Notes: generated by a model from the sequence alone, not told the origin. Positions 27,457 to 37,543 are shown, numbered from the stretch's first letter. The stretch is 64,000 bases of DNA from Atopobium fossor DSM 15642 (GCF_000483125.1 NZ_AXXR01000003.1:281316-345315), one strand, 5' to 3'. Translations and numbers: made by a program.

Positions 27457-28584
27457 CTACTCCGCACGCTTAACCGTAAGAGTAATAGATTGCTCAACCG
27501 TTGCAGAAGTACCCTCATCTGGCGTAACAGCCGTTACGATATCAGATTTCTCAACAGCATCAACACCAGTAACCGTTACAACATCATAACCACGGTCATA
27601 TAACTCCTTAGCCGCTTCATCAAAGGTTTTTCCAACAATATTTGGAATAACACGCTGCTCACTCACTTGAACAGTAATAGTCTGCCCGTAAGGTTGTCTC
27701 TCACCAGGCTTAGGAACCATATTTACAACTAGACCAGCAGAATCATCTACATACGTGATAGCCAGGTTTACGTCAAACCCTGCATCCGTAAGCACAGCTG
27801 TTGCATCTGCTGCACTGCGCCCACGCACATCAGGCACCGTAACACCGCCAATAAGGCCCGTGCTCCATGCACCATACAGACCGCCCAAAATGACCAAAAT
27901 AATACAAGCAAATAATGCTCCCAATATAATTTGGCGTCGGAACATATGCACTTCTTTGACCTTAGAGATAGGCTGCACCGGAGCTGCCTTCGCAGAAAGA
28001 TCGTTATCATGCACATGTAGATGAGGATCACCGCGTTGCTCTATACCACGCGCTAGTGCAATACGCATAGTGCGCAAACGAGCACGCATAGCACGCTTTT
28101 CTTGGCGCGTTTTAGGACGTGCGTCGGATGGCGCAAGTATGGGTTCGCTCTCCTCTATTGGACGAACCACAACGCTATTCTCATCATATTGAGGAAGAAC
28201 TTCCTCGGAAGGCTCTTCTACTAAAGCTTGTTCATCCAAAGCAGGGGTAAGCTCAGAAATTGGAGTGGATGTAAGCGTTGCGACATCTTCCTCTGCATGA
28301 ATAGGCTTGTTTGGTGAGATAGATTCTGATTCAACCACTGGATTGGCCGTTAATTCATCTGTTGACTTGGCTATAGGCTCTACGGCAGATACGGCAGGCA
28401 CGCTAGAGATATCCGTTGTAATGTCTACAGCAGGTTCTATGGTAAGTTCTGCCGCAGGAATAGGCACCTCAAGTGAGGCTAATGCAGATGCTTCTTCAGA
28501 CAGATGCTTAATAACCTTTTGACTGCATGATGGGCAGTACGCCATCCCCTCGGGGATTTCTGTACCGCAGTTAGGACAATTCAT
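27457..28584 (-). CDS. Zinc-ribbon, single-TM, two-PASTA-domain protein
   Basis: A 375-residue membrane protein. An N-terminal zinc ribbon (CPNCGTEIPEGMAYCPSC) begins at residue 2. A long acidic and basic cytoplasmic region with an Arg-rich stretch (KTRQEKRAMRARLRTMR) follows, then one transmembrane helix (about 215-240) and two extracellular PASTA domains (from about 248: VPDVRGRSAADATAVL and IPNIVGKTFDEAAKEL). PASTA domains bind peptidoglycan fragments and usually sit on PknB/Stk kinases; no kinase domain is present here. The start at 28584 makes the zinc ribbon N-terminal and has GGGGGT upstream. Confidence 0.8.
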   Translation of the reverse strand: MNCPNCGTEIPEGMAYCPSCSQKVIKHLSEEASALASLEVPIPAAELTIEPAVDITTDISSVPAVSAVEPIAKSTDELTANPVVESESISPNKPIHAEEDVATLTSTPISELTPALDEQALVEEPSEEVLPQYDENSVVVRPIEESEPILAPSDARPKTRQEKRAMRARLRTMRIALARGIEQRGDPHLHVHDNDLSAKAAPVQPISKVKEVHMFRRQIILGALFACIILVILGGLYGAWSTGLIGGVTVPDVRGRSAADATAVLTDAGFDVNLAITYVDDSAGLVVNMVPKPGERQPYGQTITVQVSEQRVIPNIVGKTFDEAAKELYDRGYDVVTVTGVDAVEKSDIVTAVTPDEGTSATVEQSITLTVKRAE

Positions 28585-28640
28585 AACAACCCCCGTTGGT
28601 ATTTTATCAACGAATAACCTTACCCGAAAATCCCCTGTAG

Positions 28641-28680
28641 GTAAAATTGCGCCGCAACCCAATTGGTATACGGCGCAATT
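28641..28680 (-). terminator. Rho-independent terminator of clpB
   Basis: A perfect 10-bp stem (AATTGCGCCG / CGGCGCAATT, 28645-28654 with 28671-28680) lies 28 nt after the clpB stop on the minus strand and is followed by TTTTACC. Confidence 0.8.
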
Positions 28681-28708
28681 CTTACATGTTGTTTTGAATT
28701 TTGAGCGT

Positions 28709-31297
28709 CTAGGCGCGAAGCGCCACTAACGTACCATCGTCACCTACATCCATGCGAACGGTATCGCCCTCACAAAGTGTTCCCTCAATAATAAGATTTG
28801 CCACGTTATCCACAACCTGACGCTGAATCAAACGCTTAAGAGGACGAGCCCCATATACAGGGTCGAGTCCATCGAGCGATAAGGACTGTATGGCTGCGGG
28901 CGAAAGCTCAAGTGTAATACGCTCAGCAGCAAGACGTTTACGTACATCTGCCAGCTGAATGTCCACGATCTTCTCTATATCCTCAAGACCCAGCGAACTG
29001 AAGGTTACCACGTCATCAATACGGTTGAGAAATTCGGGGCGAAAAGCCTGACGCATAGCCTCATCAATCTTCTTGGACAGGTCCTCGGGATTGCCTGCAG
29101 CGTTGGCACCAGCGATAAACTGTGAGCCAATATTGCTGGTCATGATAATAATAGTGTTCTTGAAGTTAACCACACGACCCTGACCATCCGTTAGGTGGCC
29201 ATCATCCAACACTTGCAGTAGTACGTTAAAGACATCAGGATGGGCCTTTTCCATCTCGTCAAGAAGGATTACCGCATAAGGACGACGACGAACTGCCTCT
29301 GTAAGCTGACCACCTTCGTCATAGCCTACATATCCTGGAGGAGCACCAATCAGACGCTGAACGCTAAACTTCTCCATATACTCAGACATGTCAATACGTA
29401 CAAGCGCACGCTCATCATCAAATAGGCATTCTGCCAGCGCCTTTGCAAGCTCGGTCTTACCTACACCCGTGGGTCCTAGGAAGAAGAAACTACCAATGGG
29501 TCGATTGGGATCAGATAGACCTGCACGGCTACGTCGCACGGCTGCTGCTACTGCAGACACAGCCTTATCTTGACCAATTACGCGCTTATGAAGTTGATCT
29601 TCAAGGTTTTTAAGTTTCTCAATCTCTCCTTGCATCATCTTAGAAACAGGTACACCCGTCCAAGCGGAAACCACTTCGGCAATTTCCTCATTGGTAACCT
29701 CTTCCTTAAGCAGGGCGCCACTTTGTTGCTTAGAAGCTAATATCTGCTCTGCCTCGTCATACTGATGCTGTAGGGTTGGAATGGTAGAGTAGCGTAACTC
29801 AGATGCGCGCGCTAAATCTCCAGAACGTGTGGCGCGCTCCTCCTCGCCGCGAGCATCATCGAGCTGCTGCTTAAGCTCTTGCACACGATCAATGGCGCTC
29901 TTCTCGTTTTGCCAATCTGCTTTCATAGCGTCGAGCTTCTCGCGTACGCCAGCCATCTCTGCTTGCAGAGCATTGAGGCGATCCTTACTAGCAGCATCGT
30001 CTTCCTTAAGTAGAGCCTGTTCCTCAATTTGCATCTGCGTGAGCTGACGGTCCACCGCATCAATTTCTGCTGGCATGGAATCAAGCTCCATGCGCAGACG
30101 ACTAGCAGCCTCATCTACCAGGTCAATTGCTTTATCTGGCAAAAAACGGTCTGCAATATAGCGATTGGACAAATCCGCAGCACTTACCAACGCAGCATCG
30201 GTAATACGCACACCATGATGAAGCTCGTATTTTTCTTTGAGTCCGCGCAAAATGGAAATGGTGTCCTCTACAGAAGGCTCACTTACCAGTACCGTTTGGA
30301 AACGACGTGCTAGTGCTGCATCTTTCTCGATATATTTACGGTACTCATCAAGCGTGGTAGCACCAATGGCGTGCAGCTCGCCACGAGCAAGCGCAGGCTT
30401 AAGAATGTTACCTGCATCCATGGAGCCCTCGGTTGCACCAGCACCCACAATGGTGTGTAGCTCATCAATAAACAGTACAACGCGACCATTTGCCTGCTTG
30501 ACCTCCTTAAGCACACTCTTAAGACGGTCCTCAAACTCGCCACGATACTTAGCGCCCGCAACCAACGCACTCATATCCAACTCAACAACATCATGATCCT
30601 TAAGTGTGGAAGGAACATCACCAGAAGCAATGCGTTGAGCAAGGCCTTCTACAATAGCTGTTTTACCAACACCTGGCTCGCCAATAAGCACAGGATTGTT
30701 TTTGGTACGACGGCTTAGCACCTGAATGGTATGACGAATTTCTTCCACACGACCAATAACAGGATCCAGTTTGCCTTGACGTGCAAGGTCCGTCACATTG
30801 CGACCGTACTGCTCTAGCGCATCAAACTGCTGCTTGTTGTCCTGGGAAGTTACACGCTCATCTCCGCGTAAGTTGGCGTACGCCTCACGCACGCGTTTAT
30901 CGGTAACACCAGCTGCCGATAAAATATTGGAGGCATCACTTTTTACCTGGCATAAGGCACACAACAAATGCTCAGACGTAACATAGGCATCATCCATGCT
31001 TGTTGCGAACTTCTCGGCAGCATCCGCTACACGACCAAACTCGTTGGATAGACCCATTTGTGCAATGCCACCAGATACCTGAGGCATACTCGCAATCTTG
31101 GCATCTACCTGCTGTTCAATAAGACGAGGATCTGCACCTATGCGCTCCACAATGGCCTTAAGGTTATGTTCGCCCGTACTCATTAAAGCCTTAAGCAGGT
31201 GAATAGGCTCCACTGCGCTCGCTTGCGCCTCGCTGGCAATTCCAATCGAGGCTTGTAACGCCTCTTGGGCAGTTACCGCCCATTTATCGATTCTCAT
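28709..31297 (-). CDS. clpB: ATP-dependent disaggregase ClpB
   Basis: Hsp100 chaperone that resolubilises aggregated proteins together with DnaK-DnaJ-GrpE, all encoded nearby. Domain order is standard: Clp N-domain repeats, AAA-1 with GEPGVGKT, a long coiled-coil middle domain rich in Glu/Arg/Gln, AAA-2 with GPTGVGKT, and a C-terminal D2-small domain. 862 residues from ATG 31297, which has GAGAGGAG upstream; an ATG 45 nt further upstream adds non-family sequence. Its promoter region shares a 12-nt sequence with that of dnaK. Confidence 0.97.
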   Translation of the reverse strand: MRIDKWAVTAQEALQASIGIASEAQASAVEPIHLLKALMSTGEHNLKAIVERIGADPRLIEQQVDAKIASMPQVSGGIAQMGLSNEFGRVADAAEKFATSMDDAYVTSEHLLCALCQVKSDASNILSAAGVTDKRVREAYANLRGDERVTSQDNKQQFDALEQYGRNVTDLARQGKLDPVIGRVEEIRHTIQVLSRRTKNNPVLIGEPGVGKTAIVEGLAQRIASGDVPSTLKDHDVVELDMSALVAGAKYRGEFEDRLKSVLKEVKQANGRVVLFIDELHTIVGAGATEGSMDAGNILKPALARGELHAIGATTLDEYRKYIEKDAALARRFQTVLVSEPSVEDTISILRGLKEKYELHHGVRITDAALVSAADLSNRYIADRFLPDKAIDLVDEAASRLRMELDSMPAEIDAVDRQLTQMQIEEQALLKEDDAASKDRLNALQAEMAGVREKLDAMKADWQNEKSAIDRVQELKQQLDDARGEEERATRSGDLARASELRYSTIPTLQHQYDEAEQILASKQQSGALLKEEVTNEEIAEVVSAWTGVPVSKMMQGEIEKLKNLEDQLHKRVIGQDKAVSAVAAAVRRSRAGLSDPNRPIGSFFFLGPTGVGKTELAKALAECLFDDERALVRIDMSEYMEKFSVQRLIGAPPGYVGYDEGGQLTEAVRRRPYAVILLDEMEKAHPDVFNVLLQVLDDGHLTDGQGRVVNFKNTIIIMTSNIGSQFIAGANAAGNPEDLSKKIDEAMRQAFRPEFLNRIDDVVTFSSLGLEDIEKIVDIQLADVRKRLAAERITLELSPAAIQSLSLDGLDPVYGARPLKRLIQRQVVDNVANLIIEGTLCEGDTVRMDVGDDGTLVALRA

Positions 31298-31374
31298 AGA
31301 AATGCTCCTCTCGCTGTGCGGGGTCTCCGCGTGTTTTATCACTACGAAGTATTCCCAGCGAGAGAAGCTTTATT

Positions 31375-31387
31375 CAAAAATCTAAGT
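31375..31387 (-). promoter_or_regulatory. Candidate heat-shock operator upstream of clpB
   Basis: The minus strand reads ACTTAGATTTTTG about 78 nt before the clpB ATG, just downstream of an AT-rich TATATAGATAG. Nearly the same block (ACTTAGATTTTG) occurs upstream of dnaK. It does not match the classic HAIR inverted repeat (CTTGAGT-N7-ACTCAAG) well, so assignment to HspR is inference. Confidence 0.4.
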
Positions 31388-31405
31388 CTATCTATATAAG
31401 ATTAT

Positions 31406-31591
31406 CTAAGCATCATCTTCTGATGAACGAGAATTACTTTTTTGTGGCAGACGCTTATAGCGCTTAAGAGCATCTCGTAAGATCCACTCAATCTGGCCAT
31501 TTGAACTGCGCATCTCGTCATTTGCCCAACGTTGGACAGCATCCCAAATATCTGGATCTATACGAAGAGGATACTGTTTTCTGCTTGGCAT
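31406..31591 (-). CDS. Small Arc/CopG-like ribbon-helix-helix protein
   Basis: A 61-residue protein. KQYPLRIDPDIWDAVQRWANDEMRS reads as the beta strand and first helix of a ribbon-helix-helix DNA-binding domain, followed by SNGQIEWILRDALKRYKR as the second helix, as in Arc-type repressors. The C-terminus is Ser/Asp-rich. It starts 9 nt after the stop of the SPFH-domain gene, implying one transcript. It could be an autoregulator or an antitoxin-like protein, but no toxin gene is adjacent. Confidence 0.7.
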   Translation of the reverse strand: MPSRKQYPLRIDPDIWDAVQRWANDEMRSSNGQIEWILRDALKRYKRLPQKSNSRSSEDDA

Positions 31592-31600
31592 AGCGCGACC

Positions 31601-32620
31601 TTAATAAAGTGAACCAGTATTAAGAACGGGCTGAGCCTCAGATTCGCCACAGAGCACTACCATAAGATTGGATGCCATAGTGGCTTTGCGCTCCTCATCC
31701 ATCTCTACAATGCCATCACGAGAAAGCTGCTTAAGTGCCATATCTACCATGGACACCGCACCCTCTACAATCTTCTTACGTGCAGCAATAACTGCCTCTG
31801 CCTGCTGGCGACGCAACATTGCCTGAGCAATCTCGGAGGCATAGGCCAAGTGAGTCAGACGAGCATCACTTACCGCAACACCAGCGGGAGCAAGCCTGTT
31901 TTCCAGCTCTACCTGCAACGCATCAGATACTTCCTCAATATTGGTGCGCAGAGTAATAGAGGTTGCGGCGTTATCGTCATCCTCCATATGATCATAAGCA
32001 TACACGCTAGCAACGTGGCGTAGTGCGGTTTCTGCCTGCATGCTTACATAAGACTCGTAATCATCCACGTCAAACAAAGCTTTGGCGGTATCTGCTACAT
32101 GCCACACAACGACGGTTGCAATCTCAATAGGGTTGCCCATGCGATCGTTTACCTTGATACGCTCACCATTAAGAGTGCGCTCACGAACAGAAATAATGGA
32201 CTTATGAGATTTAGTTACGGGAGCCTCTAGGCCAGTGACCATGCTACCAAGATTTTCGACCGTCTCTACATTACCCAAGTTCTTGGCATAAAAGGGATTG
32301 GCCCAACGAAAGCCCGTATCGCGCACCGTACCAACATAGTCACCAAACAAGACGCACACGCGGGCCTGACCAGGTTGCAGACTAAAGAATCCATTGGCAA
32401 GGTTAGCACCAGCAATAACGCACAAAACAGCCAAGATGATTCTGCTAAACTCCAAGAAGCTGGGCTCCAAGCCATAGGCTTCCAACTCAATTACAGACAT
32501 TACAAAATTTACGATAAAAAAGATGGCCGCAAGGAACAGTCCAATAGTAACGGCTAACATAAGCCAACCGCTTTTGGCATGAAGTTCCTTCTCAACACTT
32601 ACATTTGCGCTCTGAGACAT
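31601..32620 (-). CDS. SPFH/Band-7 (stomatin-like) membrane protein
   Basis: A 339-residue protein with two hydrophobic segments at the N-terminus (about residues 20-45 and 60-82) and a following SPFH/Band-7 domain: [19 protein letters not shown], then the family [14 protein letters not shown]-like [19 protein letters not shown], and a helical region with Ala/Glu-rich repeats ([19 protein letters not shown]). Such proteins organise membrane microdomains and often associate with proteases. Located next to clpB and the ribbon-helix-helix gene; no NfeD partner is beside it. Confidence 0.88.
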   Translation of the reverse strand: MSQSANVSVEKELHAKSGWLMLAVTIGLFLAAIFFIVNFVMSVIELEAYGLEPSFLEFSRIILAVLCVIAGANLANGFFSLQPGQARVCVLFGDYVGTVRDTGFRWANPFYAKNLGNVETVENLGSMVTGLEAPVTKSHKSIISVRERTLNGERIKVNDRMGNPIEIATVVVWHVADTAKALFDVDDYESYVSMQAETALRHVASVYAYDHMEDDDNAATSITLRTNIEEVSDALQVELENRLAPAGVAVSDARLTHLAYASEIAQAMLRRQQAEAVIAARKKIVEGAVSMVDMALKQLSRDGIVEMDEERKATMASNLMVVLCGESEAQPVLNTGSLY

Positions 32621-32715
32621 GATCGTTCTTTCTACACAGCGAGTTGCGAACTTTCCCTGTGAAAGTGCTGGACTCGATATATCGAGATGATATCACATTG
32701 GTTTCTCTATGCAAG

Positions 32716-32749
32716 AAAAATCGGTGAGATTTTACTCCCACCGATTTCT
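32716..32749 (-). terminator. Terminator of the dnaK-hspR operon
   Basis: A 9-bp stem (AAATCGGTG / CACCGATTT, 32718-32726 with 32739-32747) directly after the hspR stop on the minus strand, followed by TTTTTCTT. Confidence 0.8.
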
Positions 32750-33175
32750 TTATCGTCCTTCACCCAAAAGACCGCGCATAACCGCTTCGGGACTTGACCC
32801 TTCATAGCGTGCTAATGAGGTAATTCGTTCACGCATCCTCAACTCATGCACCTCATCTTCAAGTTCGCGAATACGAGCGCGCAGGCGGATAATTTCCTCA
32901 TCCTGCTCGTGATAACGTTCGCGCATATCCAAAATGCGAATAACACCCGCTAAGTTAATGCCTTCATCCGTTAACTTGCTAATAAGATTCAGACGCTCAA
33001 TATCACGGGCGGAATACAAACGTGTATTACCGCGAGACCTACCAGGATTAACCAGGCCTTTTTGCTCGTAAATACGCAAAGTCTGAGGATGCATGCCTGT
33101 AAGTTCCGCAGCAACGCTAATCATGTAGAGAGGCTTATCTCTGCCAGCCGAAAATTTATCTTCGCCCAGAGCCAT
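32750..33175 (-). CDS. hspR: MerR-family heat-shock repressor HspR
   Basis: Repressor of dnaK-type heat-shock operons in Actinobacteria, acting with DnaK as co-repressor. The MerR-type winged helix starts at [25 protein letters not shown], with [16 protein letters not shown] as the wing, followed by a coiled coil ([16 protein letters not shown]). 141 residues. It directly follows dnaJ with one base between the coding regions and ends the dnaK-grpE-dnaJ-hspR operon, the arrangement seen in Streptomyces and Mycobacterium. Confidence 0.95.
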   Translation of the reverse strand: MALGEDKFSAGRDKPLYMISVAAELTGMHPQTLRIYEQKGLVNPGRSRGNTRLYSARDIERLNLISKLTDEGINLAGVIRILDMRERYHEQDEEIIRLRARIRELEDEVHELRMRERITSLARYEGSSPEAVMRGLLGEGR

Positions 33176-33176
33176 A

Positions 33177-34088
33177 CTACTTCACGTCCTTTCGGTACTC
33201 ACGCGTATCATCCTTAAGAAGTGCCTCAAGCTCAGTGCGCTCCTTCTCGCTCAGATGCGTAGGAACTTTTACGCGAATTTCCACGTAGAGCGCACCACGA
33301 GTACCCTTGCGTTTAACATTAGGTGCACCTAAATCACGCAAGCGCATCTTTTTTCCATCCTGCGTACCTGCAGGGATTTTGATAGAAACTGTGGAATGCT
33401 GCGGGGTTGGAACTTCTACCACACAGCCCAATGCAGCCTCATACATGCTAATGGGAAGCTCCATACGCACGTCTGCACCATCGCGCTTGAACACAGGATG
33501 CTCAATAATGTTGGTAGTAACCACCAAATCACCACGAGTGCCGCCATTACGACCAAACTCGCCACGACCTTTAAAACGCAGCTTACCACCATGTACAGCG
33601 CCAGCAGGAACTTTTACGGTCAAACTCTGCTGCTCGCCCGTGGATGGAACGCGATAGGTAACCTTACGCGTAGTTCCCTCTAAGGCTTCATCAAAACTTA
33701 CTTCTACAGTAAGCGATAAGTCACTACCTTTTTGAGGTCGGTTGACCGCACCATTAAAGATGCTGGAAAAATCAAAACCGCCCATACTGCCACCAGCATT
33801 GTTAATGAAGTCTGCCCAATTAACACCAGCGCCATTACCCCCAGCATAGCTACGATAATTGCCGCCACCAGGAATGCCACCAAAGGACAGTATTTGGTCA
33901 TACTCTCGACGCTTATGCTCATCAGAGAGTGTATCGTATGCTTCGCTGATTTCCTTAAATTTCTTCTCGTCACCACCAGCATCGGGATGATAGGTGCGTG
34001 CGAGTGAGCGGAATGCTTTTTTAATCTCATCTTGGGTGGCGTTTTTCTTCACACCAAGGACATCGTAATAGGTTTTTTGCTTTGCCAT
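33177..34088 (-). CDS. dnaJ: DnaJ-type co-chaperone without zinc finger
   Basis: Hsp40 that delivers substrates to DnaK and stimulates its ATPase. J-domain at residues 4-70 with the HPD motif (YHPDAGG), then a Gly-rich linker, and two beta-sandwich substrate-binding domains (from about 120) ending in a dimerisation region. The four CxxCxGxG zinc repeats of class A DnaJ are absent, so this is a class B (CbpA-like) protein of 303 residues. It is the only J protein in the operon. Confidence 0.95.
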   Translation of the reverse strand: MAKQKTYYDVLGVKKNATQDEIKKAFRSLARTYHPDAGGDEKKFKEISEAYDTLSDEHKRREYDQILSFGGIPGGGNYRSYAGGNGAGVNWADFINNAGGSMGGFDFSSIFNGAVNRPQKGSDLSLTVEVSFDEALEGTTRKVTYRVPSTGEQQSLTVKVPAGAVHGGKLRFKGRGEFGRNGGTRGDLVVTTNIIEHPVFKRDGADVRMELPISMYEAALGCVVEVPTPQHSTVSIKIPAGTQDGKKMRLRDLGAPNVKRKGTRGALYVEIRVKVPTHLSEKERTELEALLKDDTREYRKDVK

Positions 34089-34116
34089 GGAGAAGTTCGC
34101 CTCCCTTCACATAGCT

Positions 34117-34139
34117 ACGCCCGAGCAGTGCTCGGGCGT
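34117..34139. repeat. Perfect inverted repeat between grpE and dnaJ
   Basis: ACGCCCGAGCA and TGCTCGGGCGT form a perfect 11-bp stem with a single central base, in the 66-nt space between the grpE stop and dnaJ start. No T-run follows, so it is unlikely to be a full terminator. Confidence 0.75.
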
Positions 34140-34154
34140 GAGCCGTATATGTTA

Positions 34155-34925
34155 TTACTCGTTTTTATCTGTTGCCTTATCTGCAACAGCTTCCTCATCT
34201 ACCTGCTCTTCCACAGCAGGAACGGGGCGCGCGGGACCATTAAAAGTAACCGTAACCATGGCAGGACGGATAACCTTAGTACCCATGCGATAGCCCAGTT
34301 GATACACATCACGAACAGTATCCGCATAATCGTTGGCATCATCCACACGACCAACAGCTTGATGAGCTAAAGGATCAAAAACTTCTCCTGCAGGATTGAT
34401 AACTTCAACACCCTCACGGCCAAGCACATCCAAAAACTTAGCGCGAACGGCATCGACACCCTTAGTAAAGGAAGCGAGATCCTCGTTGCCTTCACAAACC
34501 GTATTGGCATGAGCCAGAGCGCGTTCAAGATCATCAATGACGGGGAGCAGATTACATACAAGCTTTTCGGTAGCTAAGGCGCGCTCTGCCAGACGCTCGC
34601 CCGCCGTACGCTTACGATAGTTTTCCCAATCTGCCTGCACACGCGCTGCGCGCTCCTGCGCAGAAGCTTTTGCCTCAAGAGCTTCCTCAAGTTTGGCAGC
34701 CAGCTCATCGCGTTCAGAGCGTGCAGTATCTGCTTCTGCCTTTAGGTCAGCCTCTGCTGCTTCTTCTCCACGACGGATTGCTTCTGCAACCAGAGCTTCT
34801 TCGTCCAGCTCGGGGGCGGCGCTGGCCGAGTCGTCAGCGCCTTGCCCGTCCTGAACATCCATATCTTGCTCGAGTTCTTTGGGCTCCTCGATATCCTCGG
34901 GCTTTAAAGAAGTGTCCTCAGACAT
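34155..34925 (-). CDS. grpE: Nucleotide-exchange factor GrpE
   Basis: Promotes ADP release from DnaK. The N-terminal 85 residues are acidic and coiled-coil forming; the family core begins at RVQADWENYRKRTAGER, followed by LLPVIDDLERAL and the C-terminal beta domain (FDPLAHQAVG, VYQLGYRMGTKVIRPAMVTV). At 256 residues it is longer than E. coli GrpE because of the acidic extensions at both ends. It starts 11 nt after dnaK with AAGGGG upstream. Confidence 0.95.
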   Translation of the reverse strand: MSEDTSLKPEDIEEPKELEQDMDVQDGQGADDSASAAPELDEEALVAEAIRRGEEAAEADLKAEADTARSERDELAAKLEEALEAKASAQERAARVQADWENYRKRTAGERLAERALATEKLVCNLLPVIDDLERALAHANTVCEGNEDLASFTKGVDAVRAKFLDVLGREGVEVINPAGEVFDPLAHQAVGRVDDANDYADTVRDVYQLGYRMGTKVIRPAMVTVTFNGPARPVPAVEEQVDEEAVADKATDKNE

Positions 34926-34936
34926 ATCCGGTCCCC

Positions 34937-36829
34937 TTACTCGTTCTTGTCGTTATCTACTACCTCGTAGTCTGCATCAACTACGTCATCGGAAGAAGCT
35001 GTAGACGCACCATCTGTAGATTGCTCGTTAGCTGCAGAGTACACAACTTCGGCAAGCTTGTGTCCAACCTCCTGGAGCTTCTCGGAAGCAGACTTAATAG
35101 CCTCAATATCTGTGCCTTCAAGGGCCTTCTTAGCCTCATCAACGGCAGCCTGTACCTCGGTCTTAAGATCATCTGCTACCTTATCACCCAGCTCGTTGAG
35201 GGTTTGCTCAGTGCTATACGCCAAAGAATCGGTCTGGTTACGAATTTCAATCTCATCCTTCTGACGCTTGTCCTCCTCGGCGTGAGCCTCGGCATCCTTA
35301 ACCATACGATCTACTTCGTCGTCAGAAAGGGCAGTAGAACCAGAAATGGTAATCTGCTGGCTCTTGCCTGTAGCCTTATCCTTAGCGGTTACCTTAACAA
35401 TACCGTTTGCATCAATATCAAAGGTGACCTCAATCTGAGGAGTACCACGGCGAGCAGCAGGAATGCCCTCAAGCTGGAAGCGACCCAAACTCTTGTTATC
35501 GCGAGCCATCTCGCGCTCACCCTGCAAGACATTAATTTCTACAGAAGTCTGGTTATCTGCAGCGGTGGAATACACCTCCGTCTTGGAGGTAGGAATGGTG
35601 GTGTTACGATCAATCATCTTGGTCATAACGCCGCCCATGGTCTCTACGCCCAAAGACAGCGGAGTTACATCCAGAAGCAAGATGCCCTCTACGTCACCAG
35701 TAAGAACGCCACCCTGAACAGCTGCACCGTCTGCAACTACCTCGTCTGGGTTAACAGACATGTTAGGCTGCTTGCCGGTCATCTGCTTTACCAAGTTCTG
35801 AACAGCTGGCATACGGCTGGAACCACCAACCAAAATAACCTCATCTACCTCAGAGATAGCAACATTTGCGTCATGCAAGGCCTTGGTTACTGGCTGCTTG
35901 CAGCGGTCGAGAAGATCGCGAGAAATGCGCTCAAACTCTGCACGAGACAAATCATACATAAGGTTCTTGGGGCCATTAGCATCCATGGCAATAAAAGGCA
36001 GGTTGATGGTGGTCTGAGAAGAAGCAGACAGTTCCTTCTTGGCATTCTCTGCTGCTTCCTTAAGACGCTGCAGCGTCATAGGATCATTGCGCAAGTCAAT
36101 GCCATTCTCGTCTTTGAACTTATCTGCCATCCAGTCAATAATGCGCTGATCCCAGTCATCGCCACCCAAATGGTTATCACCATTGGTAGCCAAAACCTCT
36201 ACCACGCCATCTGCAAGATCAAGCAAAGATACATCAAAGGTGCCACCACCCAAGTCAAATACAAGAACCTTCTGCTCGGATTCCTTTTTATCCAAACCAT
36301 AGGCCAAAGCTGCAGCCGTAGGCTCGTTCACAATGCGCTGAACATTAAGACCGGCAATCTTGCCTGCGTCCTTGGTTGCCTGACGCTGAGCATCATTGAA
36401 GTAGGCAGGAACCGTAATAACAGCGTCTGTTACGGTCTCTCCCAAATACTTCTCTGCATCTGCCTTCATCTTAGAAAGAATCATTGCGGAAATCTGCTCT
36501 GGAGTGAAATCCTCACCATCAATCTCTACCACCGAGCGGCCACCCTGGCCAGACTTTACGGTATAGGGAACAGTCTTAAGCTCAGAGCTTACTTCATCAA
36601 AACGACGACCCATAAAACGCTTAATCGAGAAAACCGTGTTCTTGGGGTTTGCAACAGCACTGTTCTTTGCTGCCTTGCCCACTACACGATCGTCGGAGCG
36701 AAAACTTACAACAGAAGGAGTAGTGCGATCTCCTTCTGCGTTAACAATAATGGTAGGCTCGCCACCCTCCAAAATTGCCATTGCGGAATTGGTAGTACCA
36801 AGGTCGATACCAAGAATCTTGTTACCCAT
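34937..36829 (-). CDS. dnaK: Chaperone DnaK (Hsp70)
   Basis: Hsp70 chaperone of 630 residues. The nucleotide-binding domain has [27 protein letters not shown] and [10 protein letters not shown]; the linker [11 protein letters not shown] precedes the substrate-binding domain, and a flexible C-terminal tail ends acidic. ATG 36829 has AAGGAT upstream and matches the family start ([11 protein letters not shown]); 28 upstream in-frame codons are not conserved. First gene of dnaK-grpE-dnaJ-hspR. Confidence 0.98.
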   Translation of the reverse strand: MGNKILGIDLGTTNSAMAILEGGEPTIIVNAEGDRTTPSVVSFRSDDRVVGKAAKNSAVANPKNTVFSIKRFMGRRFDEVSSELKTVPYTVKSGQGGRSVVEIDGEDFTPEQISAMILSKMKADAEKYLGETVTDAVITVPAYFNDAQRQATKDAGKIAGLNVQRIVNEPTAAALAYGLDKKESEQKVLVFDLGGGTFDVSLLDLADGVVEVLATNGDNHLGGDDWDQRIIDWMADKFKDENGIDLRNDPMTLQRLKEAAENAKKELSASSQTTINLPFIAMDANGPKNLMYDLSRAEFERISRDLLDRCKQPVTKALHDANVAISEVDEVILVGGSSRMPAVQNLVKQMTGKQPNMSVNPDEVVADGAAVQGGVLTGDVEGILLLDVTPLSLGVETMGGVMTKMIDRNTTIPTSKTEVYSTAADNQTSVEINVLQGEREMARDNKSLGRFQLEGIPAARRGTPQIEVTFDIDANGIVKVTAKDKATGKSQQITISGSTALSDDEVDRMVKDAEAHAEEDKRQKDEIEIRNQTDSLAYSTEQTLNELGDKVADDLKTEVQAAVDEAKKALEGTDIEAIKSASEKLQEVGHKLAEVVYSAANEQSTDGASTASSDDVVDADYEVVDNDKNE

Positions 36830-36910
36830 AATATATCCTTCCAATATGCCGGCGTATGCGCCAGCAAGTGCTTTACGCTTTGATTGATACCCATGCTTTA
36901 CATCAATATA

Positions 36911-36928
36911 CAAAATCTAAGTGACTTA
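36911..36928 (-). promoter_or_regulatory. Candidate heat-shock operator upstream of dnaK
   Basis: The minus strand holds TAAGTCACTTAGATTTTG, which contains the perfect inverted repeat TAAGT-C-ACTTA and the block ACTTAGATTTTG shared with the clpB upstream region. A TATATT hexamer follows directly and may be the -10 of dnaK. Binding by HspR is inferred from regulon logic only. Confidence 0.45.
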
Positions 36929-37049
36929 TTGATATATTTTTTAATTGTTCATATTTAAACTTTTATGAGTCATCTAATTCCCACTAGTTTACCTGCACAA
37001 ACTTATAATAGAAATTTTCAATATCTTAAAAAAAGACTTCATTTTTTGC

Positions 37050-37077
37050 TTGATTTACATCCCATGGGTGCTATTCT
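37050..37077 (+). promoter_or_regulatory. Candidate promoter of ferredoxin gene
   Basis: TTGATT and TATTCT hexamers separated by 16 nt, about 80 nt before the ferredoxin ATG. The stretch 36930-37050 between the dnaK promoter and here is AT-rich with no gene seen. Confidence 0.5.
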
Positions 37078-37092
37078 CAACCCCGAGGAGTC

Positions 37093-37130
37093 ACTCGCAG
37101 CAGTGTATTCGGAGAGGGATACACGCGAGT
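37093..37130 (+). promoter_or_regulatory. Leader hairpin of ferredoxin mRNA
   Basis: ACTCGC (37093-37098) and GTGTAT (37103-37108) pair with ATACAC and GCGAGT (37119-37130), a 12-bp stem with a 4-nt bulge and a purine-rich 10-nt loop (TCGGAGAGGG). It ends 28 nt before the start codon. Confidence 0.6.
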
Positions 37131-37158
37131 TGAAAAATAAGAAGGAATGGAGAATAGC

Positions 37159-37347
37159 ATGTCTCACCCTGTTATTGTTGCCGATGAGTGCGTATCCTGC
37201 GGCGCTTGTGTAGACGCTTGCCCTTGTGATGTTCTTGAGCTTGGCGACGAGTGCGCAGAAGTAATTGACGCCGATTCTTGCATCGCCTGCGGCGCTTGCT
37301 TGGACGCTTGCCCCACCGGTGCCATCACCGAGATTGTAGAGGACTAG
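37159..37347 (+). CDS. 2[4Fe-4S] ferredoxin
   Basis: A 62-residue low-potential electron carrier of clostridial type. Two complete cluster motifs are visible: CVSCGACVDACPCD and CIACGACLDACPTG, together supplying eight Cys. The second half of the protein mirrors the first, as expected for this family. ATG 37159 is chosen because GGAG lies 6-7 nt upstream; the ATG at 37147 has its purine-rich sequence directly abutting it. Monocistronic, with its own hairpin leader and terminator. Partner enzymes (for example pyruvate:ferredoxin oxidoreductase) are not in the window. Confidence 0.95.
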   Translation: MSHPVIVADECVSCGACVDACPCDVLELGDECAEVIDADSCIACGACLDACPTGAITEIVED

Positions 37348-37399
37348 TTTTAAGCCATCTCTTGGCCTTTAACATAGTTTTTCTCATCGAGAGACAGCT

Positions 37400-37432
37400 A
37401 AGGGACCGTTCCTCACGGTCCCTTTTCTTATA
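37400..37432 (+). terminator. Rho-independent terminator of ferredoxin gene
   Basis: AAGGGACCGT / ACGGTCCCTT stem with a 5-nt loop and TTTTCTT following. Confidence 0.92.
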
Positions 37433-37543
37433 ATATTTTGTATGACGGTGCGCATTGCAGGACATTACACACAACCCGTCAAACGTACTATGCCTTGTAG
37501 AGCACACCAAACTAACTCTTATCGTGAAAGTAGGCTCAGACTT

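Noticed and set aside
31406..31591. Toxin-antitoxin module from the ribbon-helix-helix gene
   Set aside because: No toxin-like gene (RelE, PemK, HicA) is adjacent; the neighbours are an SPFH protein and clpB.
34670..36883. A 737-codon open frame opposite dnaK on the plus strand
   Set aside because: It is the antisense frame of dnaK and grpE, has no Shine-Dalgarno or family similarity, and the Hsp70 frame on the other strand is unambiguous.
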